Positions 55,487 through 64,000 of a stretch of DNA of 64,000 bases are shown here, one piece after another. This DNA is from Persicitalea jodogahamensis (GTDB lineage: Bacteria > Bacteroidota > Bacteroidia > Cytophagales > Spirosomataceae). How positions within the stretch are numbered: the first letter of the stretch is position 1; each line of letters opens with the position of its first letter. The notes beneath the pieces were generated by a model. That model was not told the DNA's origin, did no database searches, and was given only the letters and a program-made list of their open reading frames with translations. Location of the stretch: the NCBI RefSeq assembly GCF_014651615.1, contig NZ_BMXF01000004.1, positions 248,001 through 312,000 of the forward strand, in the 5' to 3' direction. Made by a program: the position numbers and the translations under genes.

Positions 55487-57934
55487 TCAATACTCTTCTC
55501 CCTTCTTCGGTTGGGTTGATTTTTTCTGATTGATGCGGTAGTTGAAGGTAAGGTTGACTTGCCGCATCCGCCGTTGGGTGTTGCTGAATGTATAGAAGTT
55601 TGGCCCCTCGGTGATGCTTCGGTAGCGCCGCGAGTTAAAGACGTCCAGCACACTGAGGTTAAACGTTCCCTTACCCTGCAAGACATCCTTGCTTGCCGAA
55701 AGATCAAGGTAGAATAAGCCCTGGCGCGTTCCTTGCGCAGTTTTTTGTGGAGCCTCGTAATTGGCACGGAGCTGGGTATCGATTCCGTTGGTTAAAGTGA
55801 AGCGCGATGTTTGGCGTACGAACCAACTGTATGTTTGGGTTTTGTAAGAATCCAAAATATTGCTGCCGTCAATGTTGGCGTGGAAAAAATTGAAGTTAAA
55901 ATCGTTTTTCCACCATTTTGCCGGTTGCAACGAACTCGTGAATTCTACGCCGTAAGAATTTTCGGACAACAGGTTTTCGGGACGCGTTACCGAGAACCCA
56001 TCGGCATTTACCTGCCGGATGCGCTCTATTTTACCGTCAGTCATGCGGTAGTAAACCGAGGAGGTAAATGAACCTTTGTCAAAATAGTTGATGTGGCCAA
56101 GTTCAAAAACGTTGCTAAATTCCGGATTGAGGTTAGGGTTCCCGCTAAAAAAATTACGGCTGTCTGCAAAGGTCATAAACGGACTCAAATCATTGTAAAC
56201 CGGACGCCGGATGCGCCGGCTAAAACTCAATTGTAAGGCGTTGTCTTTGGGCAGATTGTACGTGAAGTGAGCACTTGGAAACAGATTGGCATAGCGACGC
56301 GGATTTACCACGTTGGTTTCGCGCAGGGTAGTTTCCACGTCAGTGTATTCGCCCCGTACGCCTATCTGGTAGGAAAAACGGCGAACCTTATTACCCAAAA
56401 TGCCGTAGGCAGCATGGATGTTTTCGTTGTAAATGAAGTAATTCTTTAAATCGGGTAAAGGAATAAACTCGCCTTGCTCATTTTTTTCATTCACCACAAA
56501 ATCGTTGACCATGTCCCGGAAGCTTGTACGTAACCCGGCCTCAAACTTGCCTTCTTTTCCAATTGGCTGAATGTAATCCACCTGGAAAAGCAACTGCTTT
56601 TCAAACTCATCATTCAGGGATTTTTGCAATTGGTTGCCAGCCGGGTCTGGCTGGCCATCGAGCCGGACAGCGCGCTGGGTAAAAGTCTGGTCTGAACTTT
56701 CCCAGTTATCCAGAAACCGTACTTCGGTAGTCAGTTCGTGGTCTTTCCGAAGAAACTGTTTCCGCCAGCTTAGCACATATTCCGAATTGGGCTCTTTCTC
56801 TCGTTCCTCTTGCCTGCGGTAGGTAGTTCCTACCGGATTTTTCGGCGAGTTGACAAAGTCACGGTAGGTAATATCCGTTTCGCGTCCCGCATCGCTTCGG
56901 CGGAAAAGGTAGGAGGCAGTGAGTATGCTGGTCTCCGTGAAGAAGAAATCCAGGCCCCCGCGAATGTTCTGATTGAAGCCAAAGACATTGCCCGTTACAT
57001 TTTGCCGGGTGATAAAAGTCGAATCGTTACGGTATACCTCCTGATCGAGGTTACTTCGCCAGGGCGATTTGCGGTAGGCAATGCCATAGTTGATGAAGAA
57101 ATTGACCTTACGGTGACGGTAGTTTAAGTTGGCAGCTCCACCGTAGTTGACAGGCTGCCCGGTAATCAATTCGAAAGAACCGTTGAACCCTTCTTTACGC
57201 TCTTTTTTCAGGACAATATTGATGATTCCTGCCATGCCCTCCGCCTCATAGCGGGCCGATGGATTAGTGATAATTTCGACGCGCTCAATCAGGCTTCCCT
57301 GTAATTGTTGCAGACCGCTCCCTCCTTTGAAGCTTACCAGACCAGAAGGTTTTCCATCCACCAATATGCGGACATTACCGCTGCCACGCAGTTTTACGCC
57401 GCCTTCGGGGTCTACAGACACCGAGGGGATGTTGCTCAATATATCGGTAGCTGTCCCCCCCGCATTGGCCAGGTCTTTGCCTACATTAAAAATTCGTTTA
57501 TCGAGCGATAGCTCCATTGAGCTTTTCTCGGCCTGTACCACCACTTCATCCAGCGTGTTGGTATTCGACGCTAATTTCAGCGTCCCGAATTCATGTGCTG
57601 AGTTTTCTTTTGAGATAGTGAATTCGGCCGTTTTAAAGGCCTGGTATCCCATGAATTCTATTAATGCGTAGTAAGTACCCGACTTGACAGCCACGGTAAA
57701 CTTCCCTTCATCGTCAGCTACGTTGCCCGTTGCCAACTCACTTTTATTGCCGGCCTGATAAATACGGATGCTGGCGAAGGGCAATGGATCGGTAGTTTGG
57801 GTGTCTACAATTTGGCCGCGAACCTCACCTTTTTGGGCAAAGGATTTAAGAGAAAAGAAAAAAAAGAAAAACAACGCAGCGGCGGCGGGGCGAATTTTCC
57901 CGACGGAAAAGAAAAGTTGTGTAGACTTTTTCAT
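55487..57934 (-). CDS. TonB-dependent receptor, outer membrane beta-barrel family
   Basis: 815 residues. Signal region with a Phe-rich core, carboxypeptidase-regulatory-like domain (about 35-120: VRGQIVDTQTTDPLPFASIRIYQAG), TonB plug (about 130-230: LDEVVVQAEKSSMELSLDKRIFNVGKD, NIPSVSVDPEGGVKLRGSGNVRILVDGKPSG) and a long barrel with an OMP_b-brl_3-type end. This type often handles siderophores, cobalamin or unknown small ligands rather than SusD-dependent glycans; there is no SusD next to it. Lies downstream of the GH15 pseudogene on the opposite strand. Confidence 0.93.
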   Translation of the reverse strand: MKKSTQLFFSVGKIRPAAAALFFFFFFSLKSFAQKGEVRGQIVDTQTTDPLPFASIRIYQAGNKSELATGNVADDEGKFTVAVKSGTYYALIEFMGYQAFKTAEFTISKENSAHEFGTLKLASNTNTLDEVVVQAEKSSMELSLDKRIFNVGKDLANAGGTATDILSNIPSVSVDPEGGVKLRGSGNVRILVDGKPSGLVSFKGGSGLQQLQGSLIERVEIITNPSARYEAEGMAGIINIVLKKERKEGFNGSFELITGQPVNYGGAANLNYRHRKVNFFINYGIAYRKSPWRSNLDQEVYRNDSTFITRQNVTGNVFGFNQNIRGGLDFFFTETSILTASYLFRRSDAGRETDITYRDFVNSPKNPVGTTYRRQEEREKEPNSEYVLSWRKQFLRKDHELTTEVRFLDNWESSDQTFTQRAVRLDGQPDPAGNQLQKSLNDEFEKQLLFQVDYIQPIGKEGKFEAGLRTSFRDMVNDFVVNEKNEQGEFIPLPDLKNYFIYNENIHAAYGILGNKVRRFSYQIGVRGEYTDVETTLRETNVVNPRRYANLFPSAHFTYNLPKDNALQLSFSRRIRRPVYNDLSPFMTFADSRNFFSGNPNLNPEFSNVFELGHINYFDKGSFTSSVYYRMTDGKIERIRQVNADGFSVTRPENLLSENSYGVEFTSSLQPAKWWKNDFNFNFFHANIDGSNILDSYKTQTYSWFVRQTSRFTLTNGIDTQLRANYEAPQKTAQGTRQGLFYLDLSASKDVLQGKGTFNLSVLDVFNSRRYRSITEGPNFYTFSNTQRRMRQVNLTFNYRINQKKSTQPKKGEEY

Positions 57935-58014
57935 TAAAAATTAAGCAGTAAGGAGAATTTCGCGGCTGGACAAACAAGGGATAAAACGAACTTTTCGAAT
58001 TGAGGAAAAATGAA

Positions 58015-58914
58015 TCAGGGCTTTACACCTTTCACATTCATCTCCATGGAATAAAAACCCTTGCTGGCCGTGATAAAAAGGGTAGTATGGTCCTTTCCAC
58101 CAAAACACACATTGGCTGTCCAGCCTTCGCCAGTCGGAATATTGAGGAGCTTTTTCCCTTCCGGGCTATATGCCGTTACTCCGTTGCTGTTGGTAATATA
58201 CAGGTTGCCCTTTTCATCAAGCGTGATACCGTCGGAGCGTTCCTCGCAAAGCAACGTTTTGTCGCTCAAGGAGCCATCCTTATTTATTTTGTAGTGGTAG
58301 ATTTTGCTATCACCAATGTCAGTCATATATAGCTTTTTACCGTCAGGCGTACCTACGATCCCGTTGGGCTTCTTGAAATCGTCGATAACCCGCGTGAGCG
58401 TTTTATGGTCTTTGCTCAAAAAATAGACCCCCTGTATTTCAATCTGCTGTTCACTATGTTTCCACCAATCGCGCTTGTAAAACGGGTCGGTAAAATACGC
58501 TGTCCCGTTGGGAGCCACCCACACATCATTGGGCCCGTTCAGCCGCTGGCCCTGGTATTCGCCGACAACTACCGTTTCCTTTTTTTTACTTTTATCAATA
58601 ATCCATAGTTCATTATTGGCATCGGCGCAGGACCAAAGGCGGTCCTTTTTGTCGAAGAACATCCCGTTCGATCGGCCGGAAGGCTGCATGTAGGTACTTA
58701 GTTGCCCGTCAACGCCCCATTTCATAATGCGGTCATTGGGCTGGTCGGTAAAGTAAACATTGCCCTCGGCGTCGGCGGAAGGGCCTTCTGTGAAGGCGAA
58801 TTCGCCCGATATTTTTTTCAGGGTAGCGCCTTCTTTGATGAGCGAGGAGTCTTTGGGGGTATGGATTGGAATGGACATAGCGAATAATATGGAGAGTAAG
58901 AAAAACTGGTGCAT
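58015..58914 (-). CDS. Secreted SMP-30/gluconolactonase family protein
   Basis: 299 residues from the ATG at 58914 (MHQFFLLSILFAMSIPIH, a signal peptide); the 41 codons before it are not signal-like. Propeller motifs: FAFTEGPSADAEGNVYFTD, LNGPNDVWVAPNGTAYFTDP, KPNGIVGTPDGKKLYMTD, DGITLDEKGNLYITN. The Glu, Asn and Asp residues match the metal site of gluconolactonases. Probably hydrolyses a sugar lactone in the periplasm. A -7 box lies 70 bases upstream. Confidence 0.93.
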   Translation of the reverse strand: MHQFFLLSILFAMSIPIHTPKDSSLIKEGATLKKISGEFAFTEGPSADAEGNVYFTDQPNDRIMKWGVDGQLSTYMQPSGRSNGMFFDKKDRLWSCADANNELWIIDKSKKKETVVVGEYQGQRLNGPNDVWVAPNGTAYFTDPFYKRDWWKHSEQQIEIQGVYFLSKDHKTLTRVIDDFKKPNGIVGTPDGKKLYMTDIGDSKIYHYKINKDGSLSDKTLLCEERSDGITLDEKGNLYITNSNGVTAYSPEGKKLLNIPTGEGWTANVCFGGKDHTTLFITASKGFYSMEMNVKGVKP

Positions 58915-58983
58915 GGATTGAATCTGAAATTTTAATAAAAAATCTAACCGAAAGCCCTCGCAGGTGGTATTATATTTTAAAGC

Positions 58984-58991
58984 AAAGATAA
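58984..58991 (-). promoter_or_regulatory. -7 box TATCTTTG for the lactonase gene
   Basis: Exact TAnnTTTG match on the minus strand, 70 bases before the ATG at 58914. It lies in the short region shared with the topoisomerase IB gene. Confidence 0.55.
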
Positions 58992-59023
58992 TCCAATTCC
59001 TACCACCCCATTTCCACAAGTAT

Positions 59024-60115
59024 ATGACCATGCCCATTGGCGCTTCGATTCTCCCGAATCTGCCCCCCCGAGAACTAAAAAGAATCCGTAAGGACCCCGA
59101 AAAAACAGCGGAGGTCGTTGGCCTTCATTACATCGATTGTAAAGTCGCCCCTGGCTTTTCCCGAAAGCGAGCGGGTAAAGGATTTTATTACGTCAATGAA
59201 AACGGGGTCCGTTGCAAAGACCAGCGAAAGATCAAACGAATGAATGCCCTGGTGCTTCCTCCGGCTTGGGACGATGTCTGGATTAGCAAAGATCCCAAGG
59301 CGCACTTGCAGGCAACGGGTATCGATGAGGCGGGCAGGAAGCAGTATCGCTACCACGAGCATTGGACCCAGATCCGCAATCACACCAAATACTTCAAACT
59401 TCTCAGGTTTGCCAACGCTCTGCCCGACTTGCGCGAGCAGATCCAGCACGACCTTCGCACCCACGGCGACAGTTGTGAGAAAGCTACCGCGCTGGCGGTA
59501 AGGCTTATGGAAAAAACCTGCATCCGGGTAGGTAATCAGCGGTATCGGGTGCTGAATGGTACTTCGGGATTAACTACCCTGGATGCCCGCCATGTAGAGG
59601 TAAAGGGGAGTACAATACGGCTGAAATTCAAGGGTAAGAAGGGTATTAAGCATGACATTACGCTTCGCGACCGATCATTGGCCAGGCTCGTGAAACATTT
59701 TAAAGAAATGAAAGGCAGACGTCTGTTTCAGTACGTCGATGAACATGGAAAGCGACATTCGCTTCAGGCCCGGCACGTTAATGAATACATCCGGGAACAT
59801 ACCTGTGGCAACTTCACCGCCAAAGACTTCCGTACCTGGATGGGGACGGTGACGGCCTTTGAGTACCTCAAGCTGCAGGAGCCACCCACAAGCGAAACGG
59901 ATCTTAAGCGGAAATTGAATGCCTGTTTCGACGCCGTGGCCGAACACCTGGGCAACACGCGGGCTGTTTGTAAGAAGTACTATGTGCATCCGTCAGTAAC
60001 AAATGCGTATGCCGATGGACGCATTCAGAAATATATCAAAGCTGCCACCACGGAGGATTCTCTGCTTTCTGACTCCGAGCAGCGTGTTACCAAACTCCTT
60101 TCATCCTACGCCTGA
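59024..60115 (+). CDS. DNA topoisomerase IB (poxvirus-type)
   Basis: 363 residues from the ATG at 59024 (MTMPIGASILPNLPPRE; 59030 is the alternative; the ATG at 58964 lies too far into the divergent promoter region). Type IB topoisomerases nick and reseal one strand through a phosphotyrosine. Seen: DVWISKDPKAHLQATGIDEAGRKQYRYHEHW, the arginine of TCIRVGNQRY, KFKGKKGIKH, the KDFRTWMGT motif, and the likely nucleophile Tyr in SVTNAYADGRI. Bacterial members resemble the vaccinia enzyme. Four bases before the DUF4385 gene. Confidence 0.92.
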   Translation: MTMPIGASILPNLPPRELKRIRKDPEKTAEVVGLHYIDCKVAPGFSRKRAGKGFYYVNENGVRCKDQRKIKRMNALVLPPAWDDVWISKDPKAHLQATGIDEAGRKQYRYHEHWTQIRNHTKYFKLLRFANALPDLREQIQHDLRTHGDSCEKATALAVRLMEKTCIRVGNQRYRVLNGTSGLTTLDARHVEVKGSTIRLKFKGKKGIKHDITLRDRSLARLVKHFKEMKGRRLFQYVDEHGKRHSLQARHVNEYIREHTCGNFTAKDFRTWMGTVTAFEYLKLQEPPTSETDLKRKLNACFDAVAEHLGNTRAVCKKYYVHPSVTNAYADGRIQKYIKAATTEDSLLSDSEQRVTKLLSSYA

Positions 60116-60119
60116 TATT

Positions 60120-60641
60120 TTGAGTAATAAATTCAATTACGATCTGGATTTCGATGCTGTTGACTTTCGCGATCATCCCGAATTGTATCGGATTGGGGTC
60201 GGCGAGCAGGGGGTACTTTTGGTTGAACCCTACAAAAGTGAATTGCTGCCGCTCTGGCGTTTCAAAACGGAAGAGATTGCCACTCATTCCGCTGAGCAGC
60301 TGTACGAAAAATTCGAAGAGTACTTGAACAATAAAGATTTTGTCGGGGCAGATATGGCACGCAAGTACATTCAAATGGGCTTTACCCGCGCGCGCCGCTA
60401 CGCCAACCACCCGAGTGGTCGAAAGTACGCCGCGGGAGATGACCCTGATCACGAGCAAAAGGCTTATCCATACTCGTCAGGTAGTCCGCGGAAAGGTAAT
60501 GAGGTACTTCCCCGCGCAAAAGATGCCGCCATCAGCGAAAAAGCCAAAGCCGCGGCAGTGTTCAAGAGCTATTGGGATCGCTGCCGCGCTCACCCAGAGT
60601 ACCAGCAGCAGAAAGAGGCCTTTCGAAAAAAATATTATTAA
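60120..60641 (+). CDS. DUF4385 family protein, probable TTG start
   Basis: 173 residues from a TTG at 60120 that gives MSNKFNYDLDFDAVDFRDHPELYRIG, the family start; a longer frame from ATG at 60003 overlaps topoisomerase IB and has no family match. Contains GEQGVLLVEPYKSELLPLWRFKT and the basic helical segment GFTRARRYANHPSGRKY. Function unknown. Four bases behind topoisomerase IB, so the two share a transcript. Confidence 0.85.
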   Translation: MSNKFNYDLDFDAVDFRDHPELYRIGVGEQGVLLVEPYKSELLPLWRFKTEEIATHSAEQLYEKFEEYLNNKDFVGADMARKYIQMGFTRARRYANHPSGRKYAAGDDPDHEQKAYPYSSGSPRKGNEVLPRAKDAAISEKAKAAAVFKSYWDRCRAHPEYQQQKEAFRKKYY

Positions 60642-60686
60642 AGGATAAAACCTACATTGGTAGCCTGGGCGTCTAGTAGAAAAGGC

Positions 60687-60722
60687 TTGTTTCACCGTTT
60701 TTATTTGTAAACGATGAAACAA
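60687..60722. repeat. Inverted repeat before the sugar isomerase gene
   Basis: 14-base arms (60687-60700 with 60709-60722) pair with one mismatch, eight-base loop. It lies between the DUF4385 stop and the isomerase start at 60734. Without a T run it may be a weak terminator or a leader structure. Confidence 0.4.
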
Positions 60723-60733
60723 ATCAATGTACT

Positions 60734-61666
60734 ATGCCTCTAAATCGCCGGCATTTCCTGCAAAGCTCCATTGGCCTTGCCACTGCAGTTTCTTTTGGAG
60801 TTCCTGATCCACAAGCCGAGAATACGAAGCTCCCATTTCCAATTTCTTGCAATCAGTACTCGTGGTTTACATTCTTTCGTCGTGAAGGCCGCGACTGGAA
60901 GGCCGATCTTGATGTTTCGATGAGTGAGTATGCGCAATCAGGATTCCAGGCATTCGAGCCAAGTTTTGAGTCCGTCGGGGAGGTTGAAAAGCTGGCTCCA
61001 ATCGTAAAAAAACATGGCATCGCCGTTCCTTCTTTCTATGTTAATAGTTTGCTCCACGAGATTGATGCAGGCAAAAAATCAATAGGGCAAGTACTGACTA
61101 TTGCCGAAATCGCTCAAAAACTGCTCGGTACCACGATAATCGTGACCAATCCCAGCCCGATCAACTGGAATGGTTCGGAAAATAAAAACGATCCACAACT
61201 TGAAGAGCAAGCCAAAAACCTTAACCAACTGGGACTGGAATTACGCAAAATGGGTATGACACTTGCCTACCACACCCACGACATGGAAATGCGGGCCGGC
61301 GCGCGGGAGTTTCACCACATGATGCTCAACACCGACCCGGCGAACGTTACTTTCTGTATGGATGTCCATTGGATTTATCGTGGGTCAGGCAACTCCCAAC
61401 TGGCGGTGTTCGACGTGTTGAAATTATACGGCCAGCGGATCACCGAAATGCACATCCGGCAATCCAAGGATGGTATCTGGACGGAGGTGTTTGCTGAAAA
61501 TGGTGATGTTAACTATCATCAGGTGGCCGATGAACTCAGAAAGATGGGCATTGCGCCGCACATAGTAATGGAGCAATGCCTGGAGAAGCAGTCACCAAAC
61601 GTGCATAATGCCATTGATGCCCACCAGGAGGATTTGAAGCGAGCCACACAGACATTTTCTCTTTGA
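60734..61666 (+). CDS. Exported sugar phosphate isomerase/epimerase family protein
   Basis: 310 residues. The start MPLNRRHFLQSSIGLATAVSFG is a TAT-type signal. TIM-barrel motifs as in the gene at 45902: CNQYSWFTFFRREG, LAYHTHDMEMRAG, FCMDVHWIYRGSG, EMHIRQSKDGIWTE, HIVMEQCLEK with likely metal-binding Glu/His/Asp. Sequence similarity to the other copy is low, so different substrates are likely. Confidence 0.88.
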   Translation: MPLNRRHFLQSSIGLATAVSFGVPDPQAENTKLPFPISCNQYSWFTFFRREGRDWKADLDVSMSEYAQSGFQAFEPSFESVGEVEKLAPIVKKHGIAVPSFYVNSLLHEIDAGKKSIGQVLTIAEIAQKLLGTTIIVTNPSPINWNGSENKNDPQLEEQAKNLNQLGLELRKMGMTLAYHTHDMEMRAGAREFHHMMLNTDPANVTFCMDVHWIYRGSGNSQLAVFDVLKLYGQRITEMHIRQSKDGIWTEVFAENGDVNYHQVADELRKMGIAPHIVMEQCLEKQSPNVHNAIDAHQEDLKRATQTFSL

Positions 61667-61760
61667 TCGGATGTAGTTTAGAGCGTTGGTAAAACCCGCG
61701 AGGGTGGGAGGGAAGTGATTTTGAGTTCAGTCCCGTTGACGTGAGCAATCAAATTAATGA

Positions 61761-63293
61761 CTACCTAAATTTTTGAGGATTAAGCATTAGTTTGACCATT
61801 CCCCAGGCCACGAAAAGCATCAGGATCAGGGCGGGAAACCCTCCCAGGTTGGAAAGGATTTTCACCCCATCCAAGCCCTTGTCTTTCCCTTCTCCGGCAA
61901 AGGATACCATGATCCAGGCAATCAGTCCAATCAAACTACCCCATGCGATCTTGACATACAAGGGAGGCTCGTCGCTACCGGAATCGGGCTTGGTGACGCT
62001 GATTCCACTCATGGCCGTGGTATTGGAATCGGCCGCAGTTACGTAGGATAGGAAGGCCGTGACAAAGAAAACCACGCTTGTGATTTGGGCAAAGGGTAGT
62101 TTTTCCAAAATGGAAAAAATGACCCGACTGGCTCCGCCTTCCTGATTAAGTACCGCGTAAAGCGACGAGCCGGGTGATTGAAAATCGTAATGTATGGCAC
62201 TGACGCTGAATATCATAATCCAGACGCAGGCGAACAGCGCAGGCAGGAACAAATTGAACACGATGAACTGCCGGACGGTATAGCCGAGGGCAATTCTACC
62301 CAAAAACAAAGCTGTAATAGGAGTCCAGGCCAGCCAGTTGGTCCAGTTGAATATTGTCCAGCTCTTGGCCCATTCTACATCGGGCGTAATGGTGCCGATC
62401 AGGCTTCTGGTGAAAAAGTTTGTCAAATACTCACCAAAGGATTCCAGACCGAAAGAGACTAAAAAGAGCGTTGGTCCGGCCAGCAGCATAAAAACACCAA
62501 GCACTATAAAAATGCTGACGTTGATTTCGGACAAAATGCGGATTCCCCGCAACAAGCCGCTGGCCGCCGACGCTACAAAAGAAAGTACGATGGCAAGCGC
62601 CACCATGCCCATTACAAAGATGCTGGCGGGAATTCCCGCCATATGTTCAAGGCCGCCCGAAATGATGAGAATTCCTGCTCCAAGTGAAGCCGCCATACCT
62701 GCCACCAGGCAAAACAGGCAAAGCGCGTCGATCCAGGTACCCAAGGAGCGATGGACGCGGTTGCCCAAAATTGGGTAAAGCATCGAGCCCAGGCTAAAGG
62801 GCTGATTGAGGTTGTAGTAGCAAAGGGCAAACATTAATCCGCCCAACGTATATATTCCGTAGGGAATGAGCGACCAGTGCATATACATGGTCGAAACGGC
62901 GAAGGTCGCTGCTTCCCGGCTGTTAGGCGTAAGTCCAAGGCTCGGCGGGGGAGCATGCAGGTGAAACAGCGGCTCGGCGGTTCCCCAGAAGAGAATGCCC
63001 GTGGCGATGGTAGTGCAAAGCGTAATGGAAAACCACCGCCAGCGATTGAGCAAAGGAAGGGCCAGCGGTCCGCCGATTTTGATTTTGCCCAATGGTGAAA
63101 AGTACACCATCAGGCAAAGCAGGAAAAACGCCAGCGCCCCCACCGAAAACAGCCATCCCAACGAACCCATCATGCCGGAATTAAGCGCAGCGATGACCGA
63201 AATCATTTCCTGTGGGTCGATCAGGCTAAAAATACAGACTCCGATCAGAACGAGAAAAGGCGGCCAAAAGACAAATGGGCGTAGCTGCTTCAT
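61761..63293 (-). CDS. BCCT family transporter
   Basis: 510 residues with about 12 membrane helices. Conserved features: SMYMHWSLIPYGIYTLGGLMFALCYYN (the family motif usually reads HWGxxxW, here HWSLIPY), WAKSWTIFNWTNWLAWTPITALFLGRIALG with the Trp-rich substrate box, and VVFFVTAFLSYVTAADSNTTAMSG. Transports a quaternary ammonium compound or betaine-like solute, or carnitine, driven by sodium or protons; the substrate is not clear. Thirteen bases separate it from the DUF427 gene. Confidence 0.94.
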   Translation of the reverse strand: MKQLRPFVFWPPFLVLIGVCIFSLIDPQEMISVIAALNSGMMGSLGWLFSVGALAFFLLCLMVYFSPLGKIKIGGPLALPLLNRWRWFSITLCTTIATGILFWGTAEPLFHLHAPPPSLGLTPNSREAATFAVSTMYMHWSLIPYGIYTLGGLMFALCYYNLNQPFSLGSMLYPILGNRVHRSLGTWIDALCLFCLVAGMAASLGAGILIISGGLEHMAGIPASIFVMGMVALAIVLSFVASAASGLLRGIRILSEINVSIFIVLGVFMLLAGPTLFLVSFGLESFGEYLTNFFTRSLIGTITPDVEWAKSWTIFNWTNWLAWTPITALFLGRIALGYTVRQFIVFNLFLPALFACVWIMIFSVSAIHYDFQSPGSSLYAVLNQEGGASRVIFSILEKLPFAQITSVVFFVTAFLSYVTAADSNTTAMSGISVTKPDSGSDEPPLYVKIAWGSLIGLIAWIMVSFAGEGKDKGLDGVKILSNLGGFPALILMLFVAWGMVKLMLNPQKFR

Positions 63294-63306
63294 CCGGCGA
63301 AGGTAG

Positions 63307-63585
63307 CTACTTTACCGTCACGCCTTTCCAGAAAGCGACATAGCCCTCGATATTTTTGGCTGCATCCTTGGCGTTGGGATAGTACCAGGCGGCGTCTTTA
63401 TTTATTTTCCCATCCACATTGAGGCTATAATAAGAGGCCGTTCCCTTCCACGGACAAACGGTATGTGTATCGGACTCCTGCAGGTACTCACTCTTTACGG
63501 TTTCTACGGGAAAGTAGTGATTGTTCTCAACGACGATGGTGTCGTCGCTTTCGGCGATGGTTTGGTTATTCCAGGTAGCGGTCAT
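63307..63585 (-). CDS. DUF427 domain protein
   Basis: 92 residues covering a whole DUF427 domain: TATWNNQTIAESDDTIVVENNHYFP, HTVCPWKGTASYYSLNVDGK, AAWYYPNAKDAAKNIEGYVAFW. Small beta-barrel family of unknown activity, common next to varied metabolic genes. Thirteen bases upstream of the BCCT gene on the same strand. Confidence 0.94.
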   Translation of the reverse strand: MTATWNNQTIAESDDTIVVENNHYFPVETVKSEYLQESDTHTVCPWKGTASYYSLNVDGKINKDAAWYYPNAKDAAKNIEGYVAFWKGVTVK

Positions 63586-63612
63586 GAATTGCTTTTTTTA
63601 TATGTAAAGACT

Positions 63613-63620
63613 CAAATATA
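63613..63620 (-). promoter_or_regulatory. -7 box TATATTTG for the DUF427-BCCT pair
   Basis: Exact TAnnTTTG match on the minus strand, 28 bases before the DUF427 start. Confidence 0.5.
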
Positions 63621-63905
63621 TAACTAAAGCCCCCTGAGATAGTTCAAGAAATGAGAATTAGGACGAAACTCCGGGCCAAATAAGCAAGAAGGGAGTAGTT
63701 TGTTTGACTTAAAAGCGTAGCTACCGACGTAGGGGTCAGCTCAGTTTCAATAATGACTATCCAGCAAATCTTCTACAGAAGTTGTGTCTATTGTCCTTAG
63801 GTAGCCCAAAAAGGTTTCTTCCGCTTAGGAAAGTTTCATCTCTACATATTGTTGCTTGTTTATACAAGTGAAGCGATGAGGGGCAAACATGCGAATTTCA
63901 TTCCA
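63621..63905. other. Non-coding stretch near window end, nothing supported
   Basis: About 285 bases. A 25-codon minus-strand open stretch (63747-63824) reads like protein but has no start codon, so I do not call a gene. The rest shows no repeat, RNA or promoter I can support. Confidence 0.4.
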
Positions 63906-63950
63906 AAAAAAATGCGGCGATATCAGTAGCGAACTACCGGTATCGCCGCA
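63904..63950 (-). terminator. Terminator of the gene entering from the right edge
   Basis: 10-bp perfect outer stem (63913-63922 with 63941-63950) with an inner GTAG/CTAC stem; an A run at 63905-63912 gives the minus strand a T run after the hairpin. Confidence 0.75.
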
Positions 63951-63973
63951 AGGCGTTTGTTTCAAGTTTGAGA

Positions 63974-64000
63974 TCAATTGGTTTCGTTCGCCATCATCAT
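63974..64000 (-). CDS. 3' end of a gene continuing beyond the window
   Basis: The last 27 bases read MMMANETN and a TGA stop (63974-63976) on the minus strand, ending 24 bases before a strong minus-strand terminator. It is most likely the tail of a gene to the right; too little is present to name it. Confidence 0.4.
   Translation of the reverse strand: MMMANETN

Noticed and set aside
60003-60119. ATG start 117 bases earlier for the DUF4385 gene
   Set aside because: It overlaps the end of topoisomerase IB in another frame and has no family similarity; the TTG at 60120 gives the expected start.
63747-63824. Minus-strand open stretch of about 25 codons reading EETFLGYLRTIDTTSVEDLL
   Set aside because: Bounded by stops on both sides and without a start codon; too short to separate a gene remnant from chance.

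Overview
The window looks like a chromosomal segment of a member of the Bacteroidota, most likely order Cytophagales (Dyadobacter/Spirosoma-like). The reasons are a SusC/SusD pair, a second TonB-dependent receptor, a gliding-motility-associated (type IX secretion type B) C-terminal domain, Bacteroidota-typical families (DUF3822 beside coaD, 2TM domain, DUF1599, BT_3928-like DoxX protein, fused hisB), and repeated TAnnTTTG promoter boxes of the Bacteroidota primary sigma factor. GC content is moderate. I see no rRNA, tRNA, CRISPR array, insertion sequence, integrase or phage gene.

Layout. 1-5.5 kb: 5' part of a lipoprotein gene and a SusC/SusD nutrient-uptake pair, all on the minus strand. 6-8 kb: FKBP-type prolyl isomerase and prolyl-tRNA synthetase. 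8-15.6 kb: a Gly/Tyr-rich lipoprotein, a FadL-like outer membrane protein, aroK, a DoxX/MauE-like membrane protein, a duplicated DUF1599 protein, folP, the c-di-AMP synthase cdaA and rpsT. 15.7-25.6 kb: an S9 peptidase, a secreted beta-propeller, an ABC-F ATPase with one degenerate ATP site, a type IX secretion cargo protein, and a GMC oxidoreductase with a gluconate dehydrogenase subunit 3 partner. 25.6-33.1 kb: Sua5, a GT39 glycosyltransferase, a sterol-desaturase-type hydroxylase, a RecD-like helicase, a CBS protein, a NUDIX hydrolase, DUF3822 and coaD. 33.1-43.5 kb: thioredoxin, DinB/YfiT, a small dTDP-3-amino-sugar cassette (fdtA-fdtB-GT2-methyltransferase), inositol monophosphatase, DUF4105, rsmI, pterin dehydratase, a BNR sialidase-like protein and a NYN-LOTUS protein. 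43.7-54.1 kb: OsmC, thyA, two 2TM proteins, a sugar isomerase, GNAT, an AbrB/AT-hook-like protein facing cbpA-cbpM, a SulP transporter with beta-carbonic anhydrase, and hisB. 54.2-55.4 kb: a badly eroded GH15 glucoamylase pseudogene. 55.5-63.6 kb: a TonB receptor, an SMP-30-type lactonase, topoisomerase IB with DUF4385, a second sugar isomerase, a BCCT transporter and DUF427.

Functionally this is mostly housekeeping plus glycan uptake and sugar metabolism, with no obvious defence island. The least ordinary items are the GH15 pseudogene, which has lost its catalytic barrel; the ABC-F protein, whose three divergent motifs all fall in one composite ATP site; the altered DGA motif in CdaA; and the AbrB-like protein divergent from cbpAM, with an inverted repeat between them. 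Starts were chosen by family alignment from memory and by overlap with neighbours. All family assignments come from reading the sequence, not from a database search.
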